Assembly: GCF_014647215.1 (NCBI RefSeq)
Contig: NZ_BMOT01000013.1
Coordinates: 1-64,000, forward strand
DNA: 64,000 bases
Direction: 5' to 3'
Source: Shewanella aestuarii
GTDB lineage: Bacteria; Pseudomonadota; Gammaproteobacteria; Enterobacterales; Shewanellaceae
Made by a program: the position numbers and the translations under genes. Of the stretch, positions 44,419-53,027 are shown piece after piece. Every line of letters begins with the position of its first letter. The stretch's first letter is position 1. The notes beneath the pieces were generated by a model. The model saw only the letters and a program-made list of their open reading frames with translations. It made no database searches and was not told the DNA's origin.

Positions 44419-44940
44419 ATGGTTCGGTTGCTTGTCGCACTGTGCTTGTTTCCATTGGTATCTTTGGCTGCTCCATCGATCCAATCATTAGTATCCCAGG
44501 AAGGCTTATTAACGCCAATTTCTGTTATGGAAAATTGGGAACAACAAGAACAGGGTACCCTGTGTGGTTTTGGCCTCGATATCGACAACGAGCAATTAGT
44601 GTACTTACTTTCAGCCATTAATCCTGATTCAAAACGAGTTTATCAATTTGAATACAACGCGCTAGATGGTGCGTTACTCGACAAGAGTAGTCAGCCCTAT
44701 GAAAGCAATAGCATTGAACAGCTTCATGCCATAAGCCTGATGCGTGAGAAAAATATTTCATTTTCATCTTTAGTTAGTCTTGCGATTCAAAATCAGAATG
44801 GATTTTTACTTCAAGCAGACTTAGACCACGACTTATCAATAAGTTATCTCGAACTTCAAATACTCAATAATGAAGCTAAAAAAGTGATTGCTTTTGATAT
44901 TGAGAATCTCCGTCCATTACCACTACTTAAATGGGATTAA
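44419..44940 (+). CDS. Periplasmic PepSY-like protein preceding a two-component system
   Basis: A 173-residue secreted protein. The signal peptide is MVRLLVALCLFPLVSLAAPS. The C-terminal part (ISFSSLVSLAIQNQNGFLLQADLDHDLSISYLELQIL then KKVIAFDIENLRPL) has the form of a PepSY domain, often found in periplasmic inhibitors or sensors. GAGG six bases upstream fixes the ATG at 44419. Its 3' end abuts the response regulator gene, suggesting a ligand-sensing or modulating role for the kinase (inference). Confidence 0.7.
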   Translation: MVRLLVALCLFPLVSLAAPSIQSLVSQEGLLTPISVMENWEQQEQGTLCGFGLDIDNEQLVYLLSAINPDSKRVYQFEYNALDGALLDKSSQPYESNSIEQLHAISLMREKNISFSSLVSLAIQNQNGFLLQADLDHDLSISYLELQILNNEAKKVIAFDIENLRPLPLLKWD

Positions 44941-44948
44941 TTGCGACT

Positions 44949-45632
44949 ATGACTATGCGTATTTTGATTGTTGAAGATGACGCCACAACGCTGAAATATG
45001 TGGCGGAAGGGTTTACCGCGCAGCAGTATAGTGTTGATAGTGCAACCGATGGCCAAGAAGGACTAACGCTGGCTAAACACAATCAATATGACTTGATTGT
45101 ATTAGACCGTATGTTACCAAAACTTGATGGCTTAACCTTGCTTTCTGCACTGCGAACGAGCGGAAATAAAACGCCAGTATTGATTTTATCGGCATTAAGC
45201 CATGTAGATGAAAGAGTGAAAGGCTTACGTGCTGGTGGTGATGATTACATGACCAAACCTTTTGCGTTTGCTGAGTTACTCGTACGGGCAGAGAAACTGG
45301 CTCAACGAAATGTTGTAGAACCAGCCACCACAGATATTGAAGTGGGTGGACTGAAGATGGAACTGCTAACGCGTAATGTGACCTTAGACGGTAAAGAACT
45401 GATGTTACAGCCTAAAGAGTTTCAGTTGCTTAAGTTTTTAATGGAGCATCCAAACCAGGTCATTAGTAGAACATTATTGTTTGAAGCCGTGTGGGATTAT
45501 CATTTCGATCCACGTACCAATGTGATTGATGTCCATATTGCAAAGTTGCGTCGTAAGTTTGAAGAACTAGGCCATGGCGAGCTAATTGAAACCGTAAGGG
45601 GTGCTGGATATCGTCTTTGCAAAGGGCATTAA
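44949..45632 (+). CDS. OmpR-family response regulator
   Basis: About 227 residues. The receiver domain has the acidic pair EDD, phospho-acceptor aspartate in LIVLDRMLPKLDG (about 53) and the conserved lysine in MTKPFAF. A winged-helix DNA-binding domain occupies 130-225, with RTLLFEAVWDYHFDPRTNVIDVHIAKLRRK. Two ATGs, 44949 and 44955, are both possible starts, and the frame extends back into the PepSY-like gene. The last 32 bases overlap the sensor kinase gene. Signal and targets are unknown. Confidence 0.92.
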   Translation: MTMRILIVEDDATTLKYVAEGFTAQQYSVDSATDGQEGLTLAKHNQYDLIVLDRMLPKLDGLTLLSALRTSGNKTPVLILSALSHVDERVKGLRAGGDDYMTKPFAFAELLVRAEKLAQRNVVEPATTDIEVGGLKMELLTRNVTLDGKELMLQPKEFQLLKFLMEHPNQVISRTLLFEAVWDYHFDPRTNVIDVHIAKLRRKFEELGHGELIETVRGAGYRLCKGH

Positions 45633-46941
45633 GCCTTACCAAAGCAGTGCTTGGCGCATCACGTTAATCTTCTCTACTCTAGTGACGATTTTGATTGTCA
45701 TGCTCATTTCTAGCTTGTATAGACAACTGATTATTGAGCAAGAGAATCAGGTAGATGCGCACTTGTCAGCTGAAATGCAACGCTATCAGCAGCTTGCGTT
45801 AACGGTTAATCGCCGTAGTTTTGCCGCACAAATACAGGCATCAGATCCTAAAACCGCCTTAATCGCTTGGAAAAACAGTGTCGATATGGTTGGGGCATTA
45901 ACTTTCTTGCCTGACAATATGCCGCTTTTGCCTGAAACAAGAGAGTTTCCCATCTTTACTGGCGGTCCAGATAAGTTGCATATTTTGACTGGCGGATTAG
46001 CCATGACCAATTACGGCCCTGTGTTGATTGCCACTCGAACGGATCAGCTGGCCCTGTTAATTGAAAAGTTTGTCAATGCCGCATTTTGGGCGGTAGCATT
46101 TACGCTGGGGTTAACCTTAGCCTTGGGATACATTTTTTCTAAAGCCATTTTGCGCCGTTTAGTGCAGTACAACCAATTAAGTGAGCAAATTGAGGCTGGA
46201 CATTACAACACTCGGTTACCTGTGACTCGTCAGCAAGATGAATTTGATATGTTGGCGCAGCAATTTAACCGTGTTCTTGATACCTTGGAGCAAAATTTAC
46301 GTGCCGTTCGAGGCGTGACCGACAATATTGCCCATGATTTACGAACGCCATTGTCACATTTACGGATTGGTATTGAACAGTTATCAGCAAAGCCTCAAGC
46401 AGAACTAGAAAATGCACGTGCTGAGTTATTGGAAGAGCTGGATGATTGTTTGGCAACCTTTGATGCCATGTTGTCATTAACGCGCATTGAAGAAGGTCAG
46501 CAGTTACTGGATTTACAACCTATTAATTTGCAAGATATTTGCCAGGATTTGTACGAAATGGCTGATGTGATTGCTGAAGCTAAAAATCAAACATTTACCA
46601 TTGATTTAAAACAAGATGCTATTATCCAAGGTGATAAATATCTCCTGTTTCAAGCACTGTTCAACTTAGTGGATAACGCCATTAAATATTCGCCAGAAGG
46701 TGCGAAAATCCATATCGAGCAAAACAATAAATGTATTAATATTGCCGATAATGGTCCAGGTATTGCCGATGAAGACAAAGAAAGAGTGTTTGAGCGTTTG
46801 GTTCGCCTAGATCCAAGTCGACACTATAAAGGTACTGGATTAGGACTTTCTATGGTGAAAGCCATTTTATCGCGTCATCAAGCCAGTATAGAATTAACGG
46901 ATAATCATCCTGGTTTGCTTGTGAGCATTCACTTCAAATAA
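45601..46941 (+). CDS. Sensor histidine kinase
   Basis: A 446-residue membrane kinase. Two membrane helices (about 18-41 and 158-183) enclose a periplasmic region of around 115 residues; a HAMP domain follows, then the phospho-acceptor helix NIAHDLRTPLSHLR (His near 244) and the ATPase domain with NLVDNAIKYSPEG, DNGPGI and GTGLGLSMVK. It starts at GTG within the response regulator gene, so the pair is translationally coupled. Confidence 0.92.
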   Translation: MLDIVFAKGIKPYQSSAWRITLIFSTLVTILIVMLISSLYRQLIIEQENQVDAHLSAEMQRYQQLALTVNRRSFAAQIQASDPKTALIAWKNSVDMVGALTFLPDNMPLLPETREFPIFTGGPDKLHILTGGLAMTNYGPVLIATRTDQLALLIEKFVNAAFWAVAFTLGLTLALGYIFSKAILRRLVQYNQLSEQIEAGHYNTRLPVTRQQDEFDMLAQQFNRVLDTLEQNLRAVRGVTDNIAHDLRTPLSHLRIGIEQLSAKPQAELENARAELLEELDDCLATFDAMLSLTRIEEGQQLLDLQPINLQDICQDLYEMADVIAEAKNQTFTIDLKQDAIIQGDKYLLFQALFNLVDNAIKYSPEGAKIHIEQNNKCINIADNGPGIADEDKERVFERLVRLDPSRHYKGTGLGLSMVKAILSRHQASIELTDNHPGLLVSIHFK

Positions 46942-46954
46942 GCGAAATATTACA

Positions 46955-47641
46955 TTGATCAGTCCCTACCAAATCGTCAGTCACCAGGATGACTTTATTA
47001 TTATTAATAAAGCCGCCAATGTGCATTTTCATAGCCAAGATGGGACCGCAGGTGTGGTTGCCCAGGTAGAAACCGATCTCGGGATTAAGTTATTTGCTGT
47101 GCATCGACTTGATACACCGACATCTGGGCTACTTATTCTGGCCAAAACATCCGCTGCTGCTAATCGTTTTACGCAGCTGTTTACCGCCCATCAGGTGCAG
47201 AAATATTATTTAGCCATTGCCATGGGCAAACCGAAAAAAAAACAGGGGTGGATTATTGGTGATATGGCAAAGTCACGTCGCAGCATGTATAAATTGCTGC
47301 GTAGTAAGGAAAACCCTGCAATAACCCATTTTTTTTCACACTCTATAGCCTCGGGGATCAGGGCTTATTTGTTGAAACCCTTTAGCGGTAAAACCCATCA
47401 ATTAAGAGTGGCACTAGCCAGTATTGGGGTGCCGATATTAGGCGATAATTTATATGGTAAACAGACAAGTGATCGCTGTTATTTACATGCATATCAATTG
47501 AGTTTTTGTTACTTAGGACAAGAATATCAGTTTATTCAATTACCCGATGAAGGTAGTTATTTTCTAGACGAGGGCATGCAGCAGTTTATTCAAGATAGCT
47601 GGTCTGTGCCAGCTCAATTAGATTGGCCGCAAAAGCCGTAA
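46955..47641 (+). CDS. RluA-family RNA pseudouridine synthase
   Basis: A 228-residue pseudouridine synthase without an S4 domain. The catalytic aspartate is in AVHRLDTPTSGLLILAK (about 49-65). GIRAYLLKPFSGKTHQLRVALASIGVPILGDNLYG matches the C-terminal signature. It appears to belong to a shorter RluA-like subgroup seen in Shewanella and Vibrio, whose RNA target I cannot name. The start is likely TTG at 46955. It follows the kinase gene by 13 bases. Confidence 0.85.
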   Translation: MISPYQIVSHQDDFIIINKAANVHFHSQDGTAGVVAQVETDLGIKLFAVHRLDTPTSGLLILAKTSAAANRFTQLFTAHQVQKYYLAIAMGKPKKKQGWIIGDMAKSRRSMYKLLRSKENPAITHFFSHSIASGIRAYLLKPFSGKTHQLRVALASIGVPILGDNLYGKQTSDRCYLHAYQLSFCYLGQEYQFIQLPDEGSYFLDEGMQQFIQDSWSVPAQLDWPQKP

Positions 47642-47717
47642 ATTTTGATAATCAATCGCCTCTAATTTGATAGATAAGATTTACCGTTACATAGCTAGAT
47701 TGCATATGCCGAGGTTA

Positions 47718-48905
47718 TTACGTTGTCGTATTCTGCGGTGGCGTTAATGTACTGATAGTATTTCTTCCTTGTTGCTTAGCACAATACATCCCTTCATCGG
47801 CTAGCTGCAACAATTGCTCAACCGAGAGGCTTTGGTCAATAGTGGCATAGCCGATACTCACTTGAACCTCGATGGTATGTTGTTGCCATTTACAATTATT
47901 TTGGTTTATTTGTGCCTGTAATTTTTCAGCCACAAAATAGGCTTTTTCTGCATCGGTTGCTGGCAAGATGATCAAAAACTCTTCTCCACCGAAACGACAG
48001 ATGAAGTCCACTTTTCGAAGTGATCTTTTTAAAATAGTCGCGACATGCTGCAATGCAGCATCCCCACATAAGTGACCATAGGTATCGTTGATTCGTTTAA
48101 AATGGTCTAAATCTAATAATAATAAACTGTAAGCTTGATGTTCTCTGTGCCAAAGTGCATCGACTAAATCTAGCCTGGTCATTAATGCATGACGATTCCA
48201 TAAACCTGTCAGTTGATCTTTCTTGGCTAGTTTATGGATTTTGTATACTAAACGTGTCAGCGCGTTGCCAAATAAAACACAATTAATACTTAAAATAAAA
48301 CCAATATAAGCCCATAAAACAACGGGTGACTTTAACGTGGTTAATGTTTCAATAATAGGCTGGTGTTCAGTAAAGATAAGTAACAATGCAAATCGACTTA
48401 TAAAAAATAGCGTGGCCAGAATAAAGGGCAAAGTCAGCATCAATGAATAAAAAATGGATAAGCTTTTTCGAATGGCTTGATAATTATCTCTAGAGATAAA
48501 GAAAAACAGTAAACTTGACCCAAAGCTGGCAATGATCATTAAGTAAGACGCGTAAGCTACCTGAGGGGGAATGAGTAACATTAATAAAATTGTCAGACTG
48601 AAAATGGTCAGGTCAGTTTGATAGGTCAGCTTTTGCTTGAATAAATGTAATCCCCCCCAGCGTAACAAACAAAAACCGAAGGTGAATAGCATATCGGTAA
48701 AATACCAATGCAAATAACTGACGGTGTCAGAGCGGTAAAAATATAAAACCATGCCGAAAAACATACATAAATTAGCTAAGGAGAATAGACGACTGGCTTT
48801 AGGGGCTATGCGCAGTGGAGACGTCATTAGTCCCCAAGCAAATGCTCCAATAATGGCAATAACGCCAAAAAACTGTATATAAATAAAACTAATCTCGTTT
48901 GGCAT
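47718..48905 (-). CDS. Membrane diguanylate cyclase
   Basis: A 395-residue protein with several membrane helices in the first 205 residues and a GGDEF domain at about 215-385. The active-site motif RFGGEEFLIIL is intact, and an RxxD inhibitory site (RKVD) lies exactly five residues before it, so product feedback inhibition is expected. Unlike the GGDEF/EAL protein at 593-3079 this one looks catalytically competent for making cyclic di-GMP. The membrane sensor has no recognised name or ligand. Confidence 0.9.
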   Translation of the reverse strand: MPNEISFIYIQFFGVIAIIGAFAWGLMTSPLRIAPKASRLFSLANLCMFFGMVLYFYRSDTVSYLHWYFTDMLFTFGFCLLRWGGLHLFKQKLTYQTDLTIFSLTILLMLLIPPQVAYASYLMIIASFGSSLLFFFISRDNYQAIRKSLSIFYSLMLTLPFILATLFFISRFALLLIFTEHQPIIETLTTLKSPVVLWAYIGFILSINCVLFGNALTRLVYKIHKLAKKDQLTGLWNRHALMTRLDLVDALWHREHQAYSLLLLDLDHFKRINDTYGHLCGDAALQHVATILKRSLRKVDFICRFGGEEFLIILPATDAEKAYFVAEKLQAQINQNNCKWQQHTIEVQVSIGYATIDQSLSVEQLLQLADEGMYCAKQQGRNTISTLTPPQNTTT

Positions 48906-49055
48906 CAGCTTATAAAGGTGTATCTATTTTTATTATAGTTTTTTTAGAATAGTAGGCTTTGAGGATATAAGATAGCTTTTTGTAGTGGATAATCCTGATT
49001 TTCGTGTGTAAGCTGATGACTTGTATCAATTTGTTAAATTAGGATGTGACATAAC

Positions 49056-49223
49056 ATGGACACAAACAAATTATTATTAGTCATTATTGCAATCTTACTC
49101 CCCCCTGTGGCGGTGTTTCTGAAAAAAGGTGCCGGTAAAGACCTACTGATCAATATTTTATTGTGCATTTTCTTTTTTGTTCCAGGGTTAATCCATGCAA
49201 TATGGGTTGTGCTACAAGAATAG
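49056..49223 (+). CDS. YqaE/Pmp3-family small membrane protein
   Basis: A 55-residue protein made of two hydrophobic helices (LLLVIIAILLPPVAVFL, then ILLCIFFFVPGLIHAIWVV) separated by a KKGAGKD turn, which is the Pmp3/YqaE proteolipid pattern, including the LPP and PGxIHA features. Members affect membrane potential or stress tolerance in some organisms. AGGATG lies about 9 bases before the ATG. Overlooked easily because of its length. Confidence 0.82.
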   Translation: MDTNKLLLVIIAILLPPVAVFLKKGAGKDLLINILLCIFFFVPGLIHAIWVVLQE

Positions 49224-49339
49224 AAATGGTGTATTTGACTGCTTGAACTTGTTTAAGTTTATAGTTCAAGCAGTAACCTTGATGAAAGATTAAGTGTTCA
49301 AGTGCTATAATGTGTCACTGCTCTTTGAACTGACCGAAT

Positions 49340-49531
49340 ATGAATCGTAAAAAGAAGATTAACCAAACGCTGAAAGCAAAAGCTAAAAAAGCCAATAAAA
49401 AGTTACTCACTGGCAATAAGCCTCAATATATTTCTAAAGCGGAACGTGCCTTACTTGCTGGCACAGAGGTAGAAGCTTTAGTTTCTAGCAGTCTATCTAG
49501 CGAGCCAAGCCCATCAACGAAAGCCGATTAA
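49340..49531 (+). CDS. DUF2986 small basic protein
   Basis: A 63-residue, very lysine-rich protein beginning MNRKKKINQTLKAKAKKANKKL and containing YISKAERA, the DUF2986 pattern seen in Shewanella and Vibrio. Function is unknown; the charge suggests RNA or ribosome binding. The stop overlaps by four bases the end of the convergent moeB gene. Confidence 0.8.
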   Translation: MNRKKKINQTLKAKAKKANKKLLTGNKPQYISKAERALLAGTEVEALVSSSLSSEPSPSTKAD

Positions 49532-50310
49532 TTTGCTGGACTACAGACTGAACATTTAGGCTGTTTTGTGAGTTTCATTTGTCGAAACTCCATGGTCATT
49601 GCATCAATCATCAGAATGCGCCCAGAGAGGCTTTGCCCCATCCCCGCAATCACTTTTATGGCTTCTGTGGCTTGAATGCAGCCTATCAGCCCAACCACAG
49701 GCGCCAGAATGCCTGACTCAACACAGGTTAAGTGTTGTTCTCCGAACAGTTGACTATAACAATGGTAACAAGGGCTGTTGGCTTGGTAATCAAATACCGT
49801 AACCGTACCTTCCATTCTAATTGCGGCGGCGGAAATAAAGGGTTTGTGATGCTTTAAGCAGCTGAGGTTTAGCTGCTCACGAACTAACACATTATCGGTG
49901 CAATCCAACACTAAAGAGTGTTGCACGACCAACTCTTCAAGTTGCTGTTCATCAAGCAGCGCATTGCAGGTATTGATGGTAATTAAAGGATTAAGTTGAT
50001 TGAGTGTCTGTTTCGCTGAGTCAACTTTGGCCTGACCAATATTGGCATCCTGATGCAAGACTTGGCGCTGCAAATTGGACAATTCCACGGTATCAAAATC
50101 AACCAGTGTCATCTCTCCAACACCCGCTACGGCTAGATACTGACTGGCGGCACAGCCTAATCCTCCAGCACCGATGATCAATACTTTGGCCAGTTTCAAC
50201 TTTTCTTGTCCGTCAATATCCATGGCTTTAATTGATATCTGACGGCTATAACGCAGCATTTCATTATCTGTAAGTAGCTCGTCCGGTTGAACATCAGTTA
50301 CTTGACTCAT
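49528..50310 (-). CDS. moeB: Molybdopterin-synthase adenylyltransferase MoeB
   Basis: A 260-residue E1-like enzyme that adenylates the C-terminal glycine of MoaD so that it can be sulfurated. The nucleotide-binding loop GAGGLGCAASQYLAVAG is near residues 48-64, and the zinc ligands form two pairs, CYHCY and CSVCS. The SNLQRQVLH segment with the catalytic arginine is intact. It lies nine bases downstream of moeA on the same strand. Confidence 0.95.
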   Translation of the reverse strand: MSQVTDVQPDELLTDNEMLRYSRQISIKAMDIDGQEKLKLAKVLIIGAGGLGCAASQYLAVAGVGEMTLVDFDTVELSNLQRQVLHQDANIGQAKVDSAKQTLNQLNPLITINTCNALLDEQQLEELVVQHSLVLDCTDNVLVREQLNLSCLKHHKPFISAAAIRMEGTVTVFDYQANSPCYHCYSQLFGEQHLTCVESGILAPVVGLIGCIQATEAIKVIAGMGQSLSGRILMIDAMTMEFRQMKLTKQPKCSVCSPAN

Positions 50311-50318
50311 ACAGGCTC

Positions 50319-51572
50319 CTAGCTTAAAACGCTGTTAAAGGGTTCAACATTCACTAGGGTACCAACCTCAACATCGGCTTGGAATTGCGCAAGATTGATA
50401 AAGCAATTAGCGATACTCATAGAGGTTAACATGCCTGAACCTTGCCCTCCTGTCACTGCCACTTCAAGTTCACCTTGTGCGTTTTGTGTTAGCACGCCAC
50501 GTTGGTATTCCACACGACCGGGCTGCTTACGAATAGCGGTTGTTAGTTTTGCCTGATAGGTTACAGCGGCTTTATTAGGCAAGCCCTGCATCTTGTTAAG
50601 AATAGGCCACACTAACTTATAGAATGTCACCATTGACGATACAGGATTGCCTGGTAAGCCACAAAATACCGCCTTGCCTAGTTTACCGAAAGCAAACGGC
50701 TTACCGGGCTTGATTGCCAGTTTCCAGAAGGTAATTTGGCCTTCTTCAGATAAAATTTGTTTAGTGTAGTCAGCATCACCTACAGATACCCCACCAGAAG
50801 TGAGCACCATGTCGGCTTGAGCTGCCGCTTCTTTAAATGCTGCGCGGATGGCTTCTTTATCATCCTTGATCACGCCAAGATCAATCCATTCGACATTAGC
50901 CTTGGCCATTAGACCTTGAATAGAGTAGCGGTTTGAATCGTAAATTTGACCTGGCGCCAGCTCGGTGCCGACGGGACGAAGCTCATCACCGGTAGAGAAA
51001 AAAGCAACCTTTATAATACGTGACACTCTGACTTGACTGAGACCTATGGTGGCGATAACGCCCATTTCAGCCGCTCTAATTTGAGTGCCTTTGAATAAGA
51101 CTTTTGTGCCTGCGATTAATTCTTCACCTCGGCCGCGGACATTGGCGCCTTTTTTTGCTGGGTGGGCAATATTAATCTGCTCGCCATTAGCGGTGCACTT
51201 TTCTTGCATTTGCACTGTGTCATATCCCGCAAGTAAAGGAGCGCCTGTCATAATGCGAATGCAGCTATTCTTTTTGGCTTCACCACTAAACGGGTGCCCA
51301 GCAAACGAGCTTCCTACTAACGTTAATCTAGTCTCTTGTGTTTGAGTCTCTAAATCTTCAAATCGAAATGCATAACCATCCATTGCTGAATTATCAAAGG
51401 GCGGCAGGTCGATACCCGAAGTCAGGTCTTCAGCCAGTACACGACCAATAGCATGAGGTAAATCAACGACCTCTGAATCATTTGTAGCATCAACTTGGGC
51501 AAGTAATTGAATTATGGCGTCATCGGGATGCAATAACGTTGGTTGAGCACAAGGGTCTTGAGTTGATACCAT
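50319..51572 (-). CDS. moeA: Molybdopterin molybdenumtransferase MoeA
   Basis: A 417-residue enzyme that inserts molybdate into adenylated molybdopterin. DLPPFDNSAMDGYAF (about 59-73), the RIMTGAPL segment, TSGGVSVGDADYTKQIL and FCGLPGNPVSSMVTF (about 305-319) are MoeA hallmarks. It forms an operon with moeB. Placement away from the moa-mod operon is as in E. coli. Confidence 0.95.
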   Translation of the reverse strand: MVSTQDPCAQPTLLHPDDAIIQLLAQVDATNDSEVVDLPHAIGRVLAEDLTSGIDLPPFDNSAMDGYAFRFEDLETQTQETRLTLVGSSFAGHPFSGEAKKNSCIRIMTGAPLLAGYDTVQMQEKCTANGEQINIAHPAKKGANVRGRGEELIAGTKVLFKGTQIRAAEMGVIATIGLSQVRVSRIIKVAFFSTGDELRPVGTELAPGQIYDSNRYSIQGLMAKANVEWIDLGVIKDDKEAIRAAFKEAAAQADMVLTSGGVSVGDADYTKQILSEEGQITFWKLAIKPGKPFAFGKLGKAVFCGLPGNPVSSMVTFYKLVWPILNKMQGLPNKAAVTYQAKLTTAIRKQPGRVEYQRGVLTQNAQGELEVAVTGGQGSGMLTSMSIANCFINLAQFQADVEVGTLVNVEPFNSVLS

Positions 51573-51689
51573 CAGATATTCCTTTATAAGCCAGTGGTTT
51601 CCACCTTAAGGTGAAACGGTAAAAATTGTGGGTTAGTATGCCATGATAATCACTGCGTTTTATGATCCAACTTAAGATTTTTATAACCT

Positions 51690-51965
51690 ATGCCACAAAA
51701 TAAATCAGCAAAGCCATGGTTTTTGTACATAATTCAATGTGCCAATGGTCATTTTTATACAGGGATCACCACAGATGTTGCTCGACGCTTTTCTGAACAT
51801 CAAAATAGCGGTGTCAAAGCAGCCAAATTTCTTAAAGGTAAGGGGCCACTGTTGCTTGTTTATCAGGAGTCACTACCTTGTCGTAGCTCAGCAACCAAAC
51901 GTGAAATGGCAGTAAAAAAACTTTCAAGGGATAAAAAGATAAGTTTGATTGCAACAGGCTGTTGA
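51690..51965 (+). CDS. GIY-YIG nuclease-like protein (YhbQ/UPF0213 family)
   Basis: A 91-residue single-domain GIY-YIG protein. The eponymous segment appears as WFLYIIQCANGHFYTGITTDVARRFSEHQ (about 10-38), with KGKGPLLLVYQES and the KREMAVKKLSRDKK glutamate helix following. Members resemble E. coli YhbQ, which has weak DNA-processing activity. It is divergent from moeA across about 115 bases. Confidence 0.88.
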   Translation: MPQNKSAKPWFLYIIQCANGHFYTGITTDVARRFSEHQNSGVKAAKFLKGKGPLLLVYQESLPCRSSATKREMAVKKLSRDKKISLIATGC

Positions 51966-52079
51966 TATTTATGAGCAAACGCCTGTCTCAAAAACAACTC
52001 ATCCCAATAAAACTCTGTAATATAGGTATAAATTATAATAAGTGCATTACACCCATACTTGTTAAAGGCATCGCCACAT

Positions 52080-52970
52080 ATGATATTTTCTAGGCTAATG
52101 ATTGCATTTTGGTTATCAATTTTGACGTTTAGCGTCCAAGCACAGAATGTCATTCGTATTGAATCTTCACAGTCTGCTGACAATGTTAGTCATTCTTTTT
52201 ATCAGGATTTACTGGCTGAAATTATGGCGCAAACCGAAGAGAGTGATGGCAGTGTTAACATTGTTAATCTTGATATGAATGTATCGCAAGCGCGAGGCTT
52301 GCAGTTACTCAACTCAAATGTTCTTGATGTTTTTTGGGCTGGAACAAGTATTGAAAGAGAGCAAAGTTACGGCGCGATAGCCATACCATTAACCGCTGGG
52401 TTATTGGGTATTCGTGTGCCTGTGATCAAAAAGAAAAATTTAGCATTATTTGAAGCGATTACGACTCAAGAACAACTCAAAAAACTGAAAGCATGCCAAG
52501 GTTCGCAATGGCCTGATTCAGATATTTTAGAGTTTAATGGCTATGCTGTGGAGCGCGTGATTAGTTTTAACTTGATGTATTCAATGCTCAAACAAGAACG
52601 TTGTGATTACTTCCCTCGGGGCTTGAATGAAGTTTATGCAGAACTCGGTGCGCCAACAAATGCTGAGTTTATAGCATTTGAACAGGTATTACTGCGTTAT
52701 CCTCTTCCCATGTATTTTTTTGTAAAGAAAGAAAACACTCAACTACAAATACGAATTCATCGCGGATTAACTCAATTCATCGCGAGTGGTCAGTTTGCGC
52801 TCTTCTTACAACAGCATCCGATTACCAAAGATATTTTTCCACTTGAGCGTTTCAGCCATACGCGCATATTCGACTTAGTTAACCCTCAGTTGCCAGCAAC
52901 TACGCCAACCAATAATGCTCAACTATGGTGGCGTATTCCTGTTGCTGACAGTGACGCTAAAACTCAATAA
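52080..52970 (+). CDS. Orphan periplasmic solute-binding-like protein
   Basis: A 296-residue protein with a Sec signal (MIFSRLMIAFWLSILTFSVQA) and a type II periplasmic-binding fold resembling amino-acid receptors: VIRIESSQSADN, then LDVFWAGTSIEREQSYGAIAIPLTAG. No transporter genes surround it. Conserved Trp/Tyr residues around FDYFPRG-like sequence hint at a binding pocket, but the ligand is unknown. ATG at 52080 begins the signal peptide; the frame extends upstream to a TTG at 52059. Confidence 0.75.
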   Translation: MIFSRLMIAFWLSILTFSVQAQNVIRIESSQSADNVSHSFYQDLLAEIMAQTEESDGSVNIVNLDMNVSQARGLQLLNSNVLDVFWAGTSIEREQSYGAIAIPLTAGLLGIRVPVIKKKNLALFEAITTQEQLKKLKACQGSQWPDSDILEFNGYAVERVISFNLMYSMLKQERCDYFPRGLNEVYAELGAPTNAEFIAFEQVLLRYPLPMYFFVKKENTQLQIRIHRGLTQFIASGQFALFLQQHPITKDIFPLERFSHTRIFDLVNPQLPATTPTNNAQLWWRIPVADSDAKTQ

Positions 52971-53027
52971 CTCATTTTACCGAATATTTGCAGCCGTTCC
53001 GAACGGTCTGTATTAGAAAGTATAAGG

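Noticed and set aside
49242-49270. Hairpin CTTGAACT / AGTTCAAG after the YqaE-like gene as a terminator
   Set aside because: The stem is AT-rich with a long loop and is not followed by a T-run; it may be a 3'-end structure but is not a convincing terminator.
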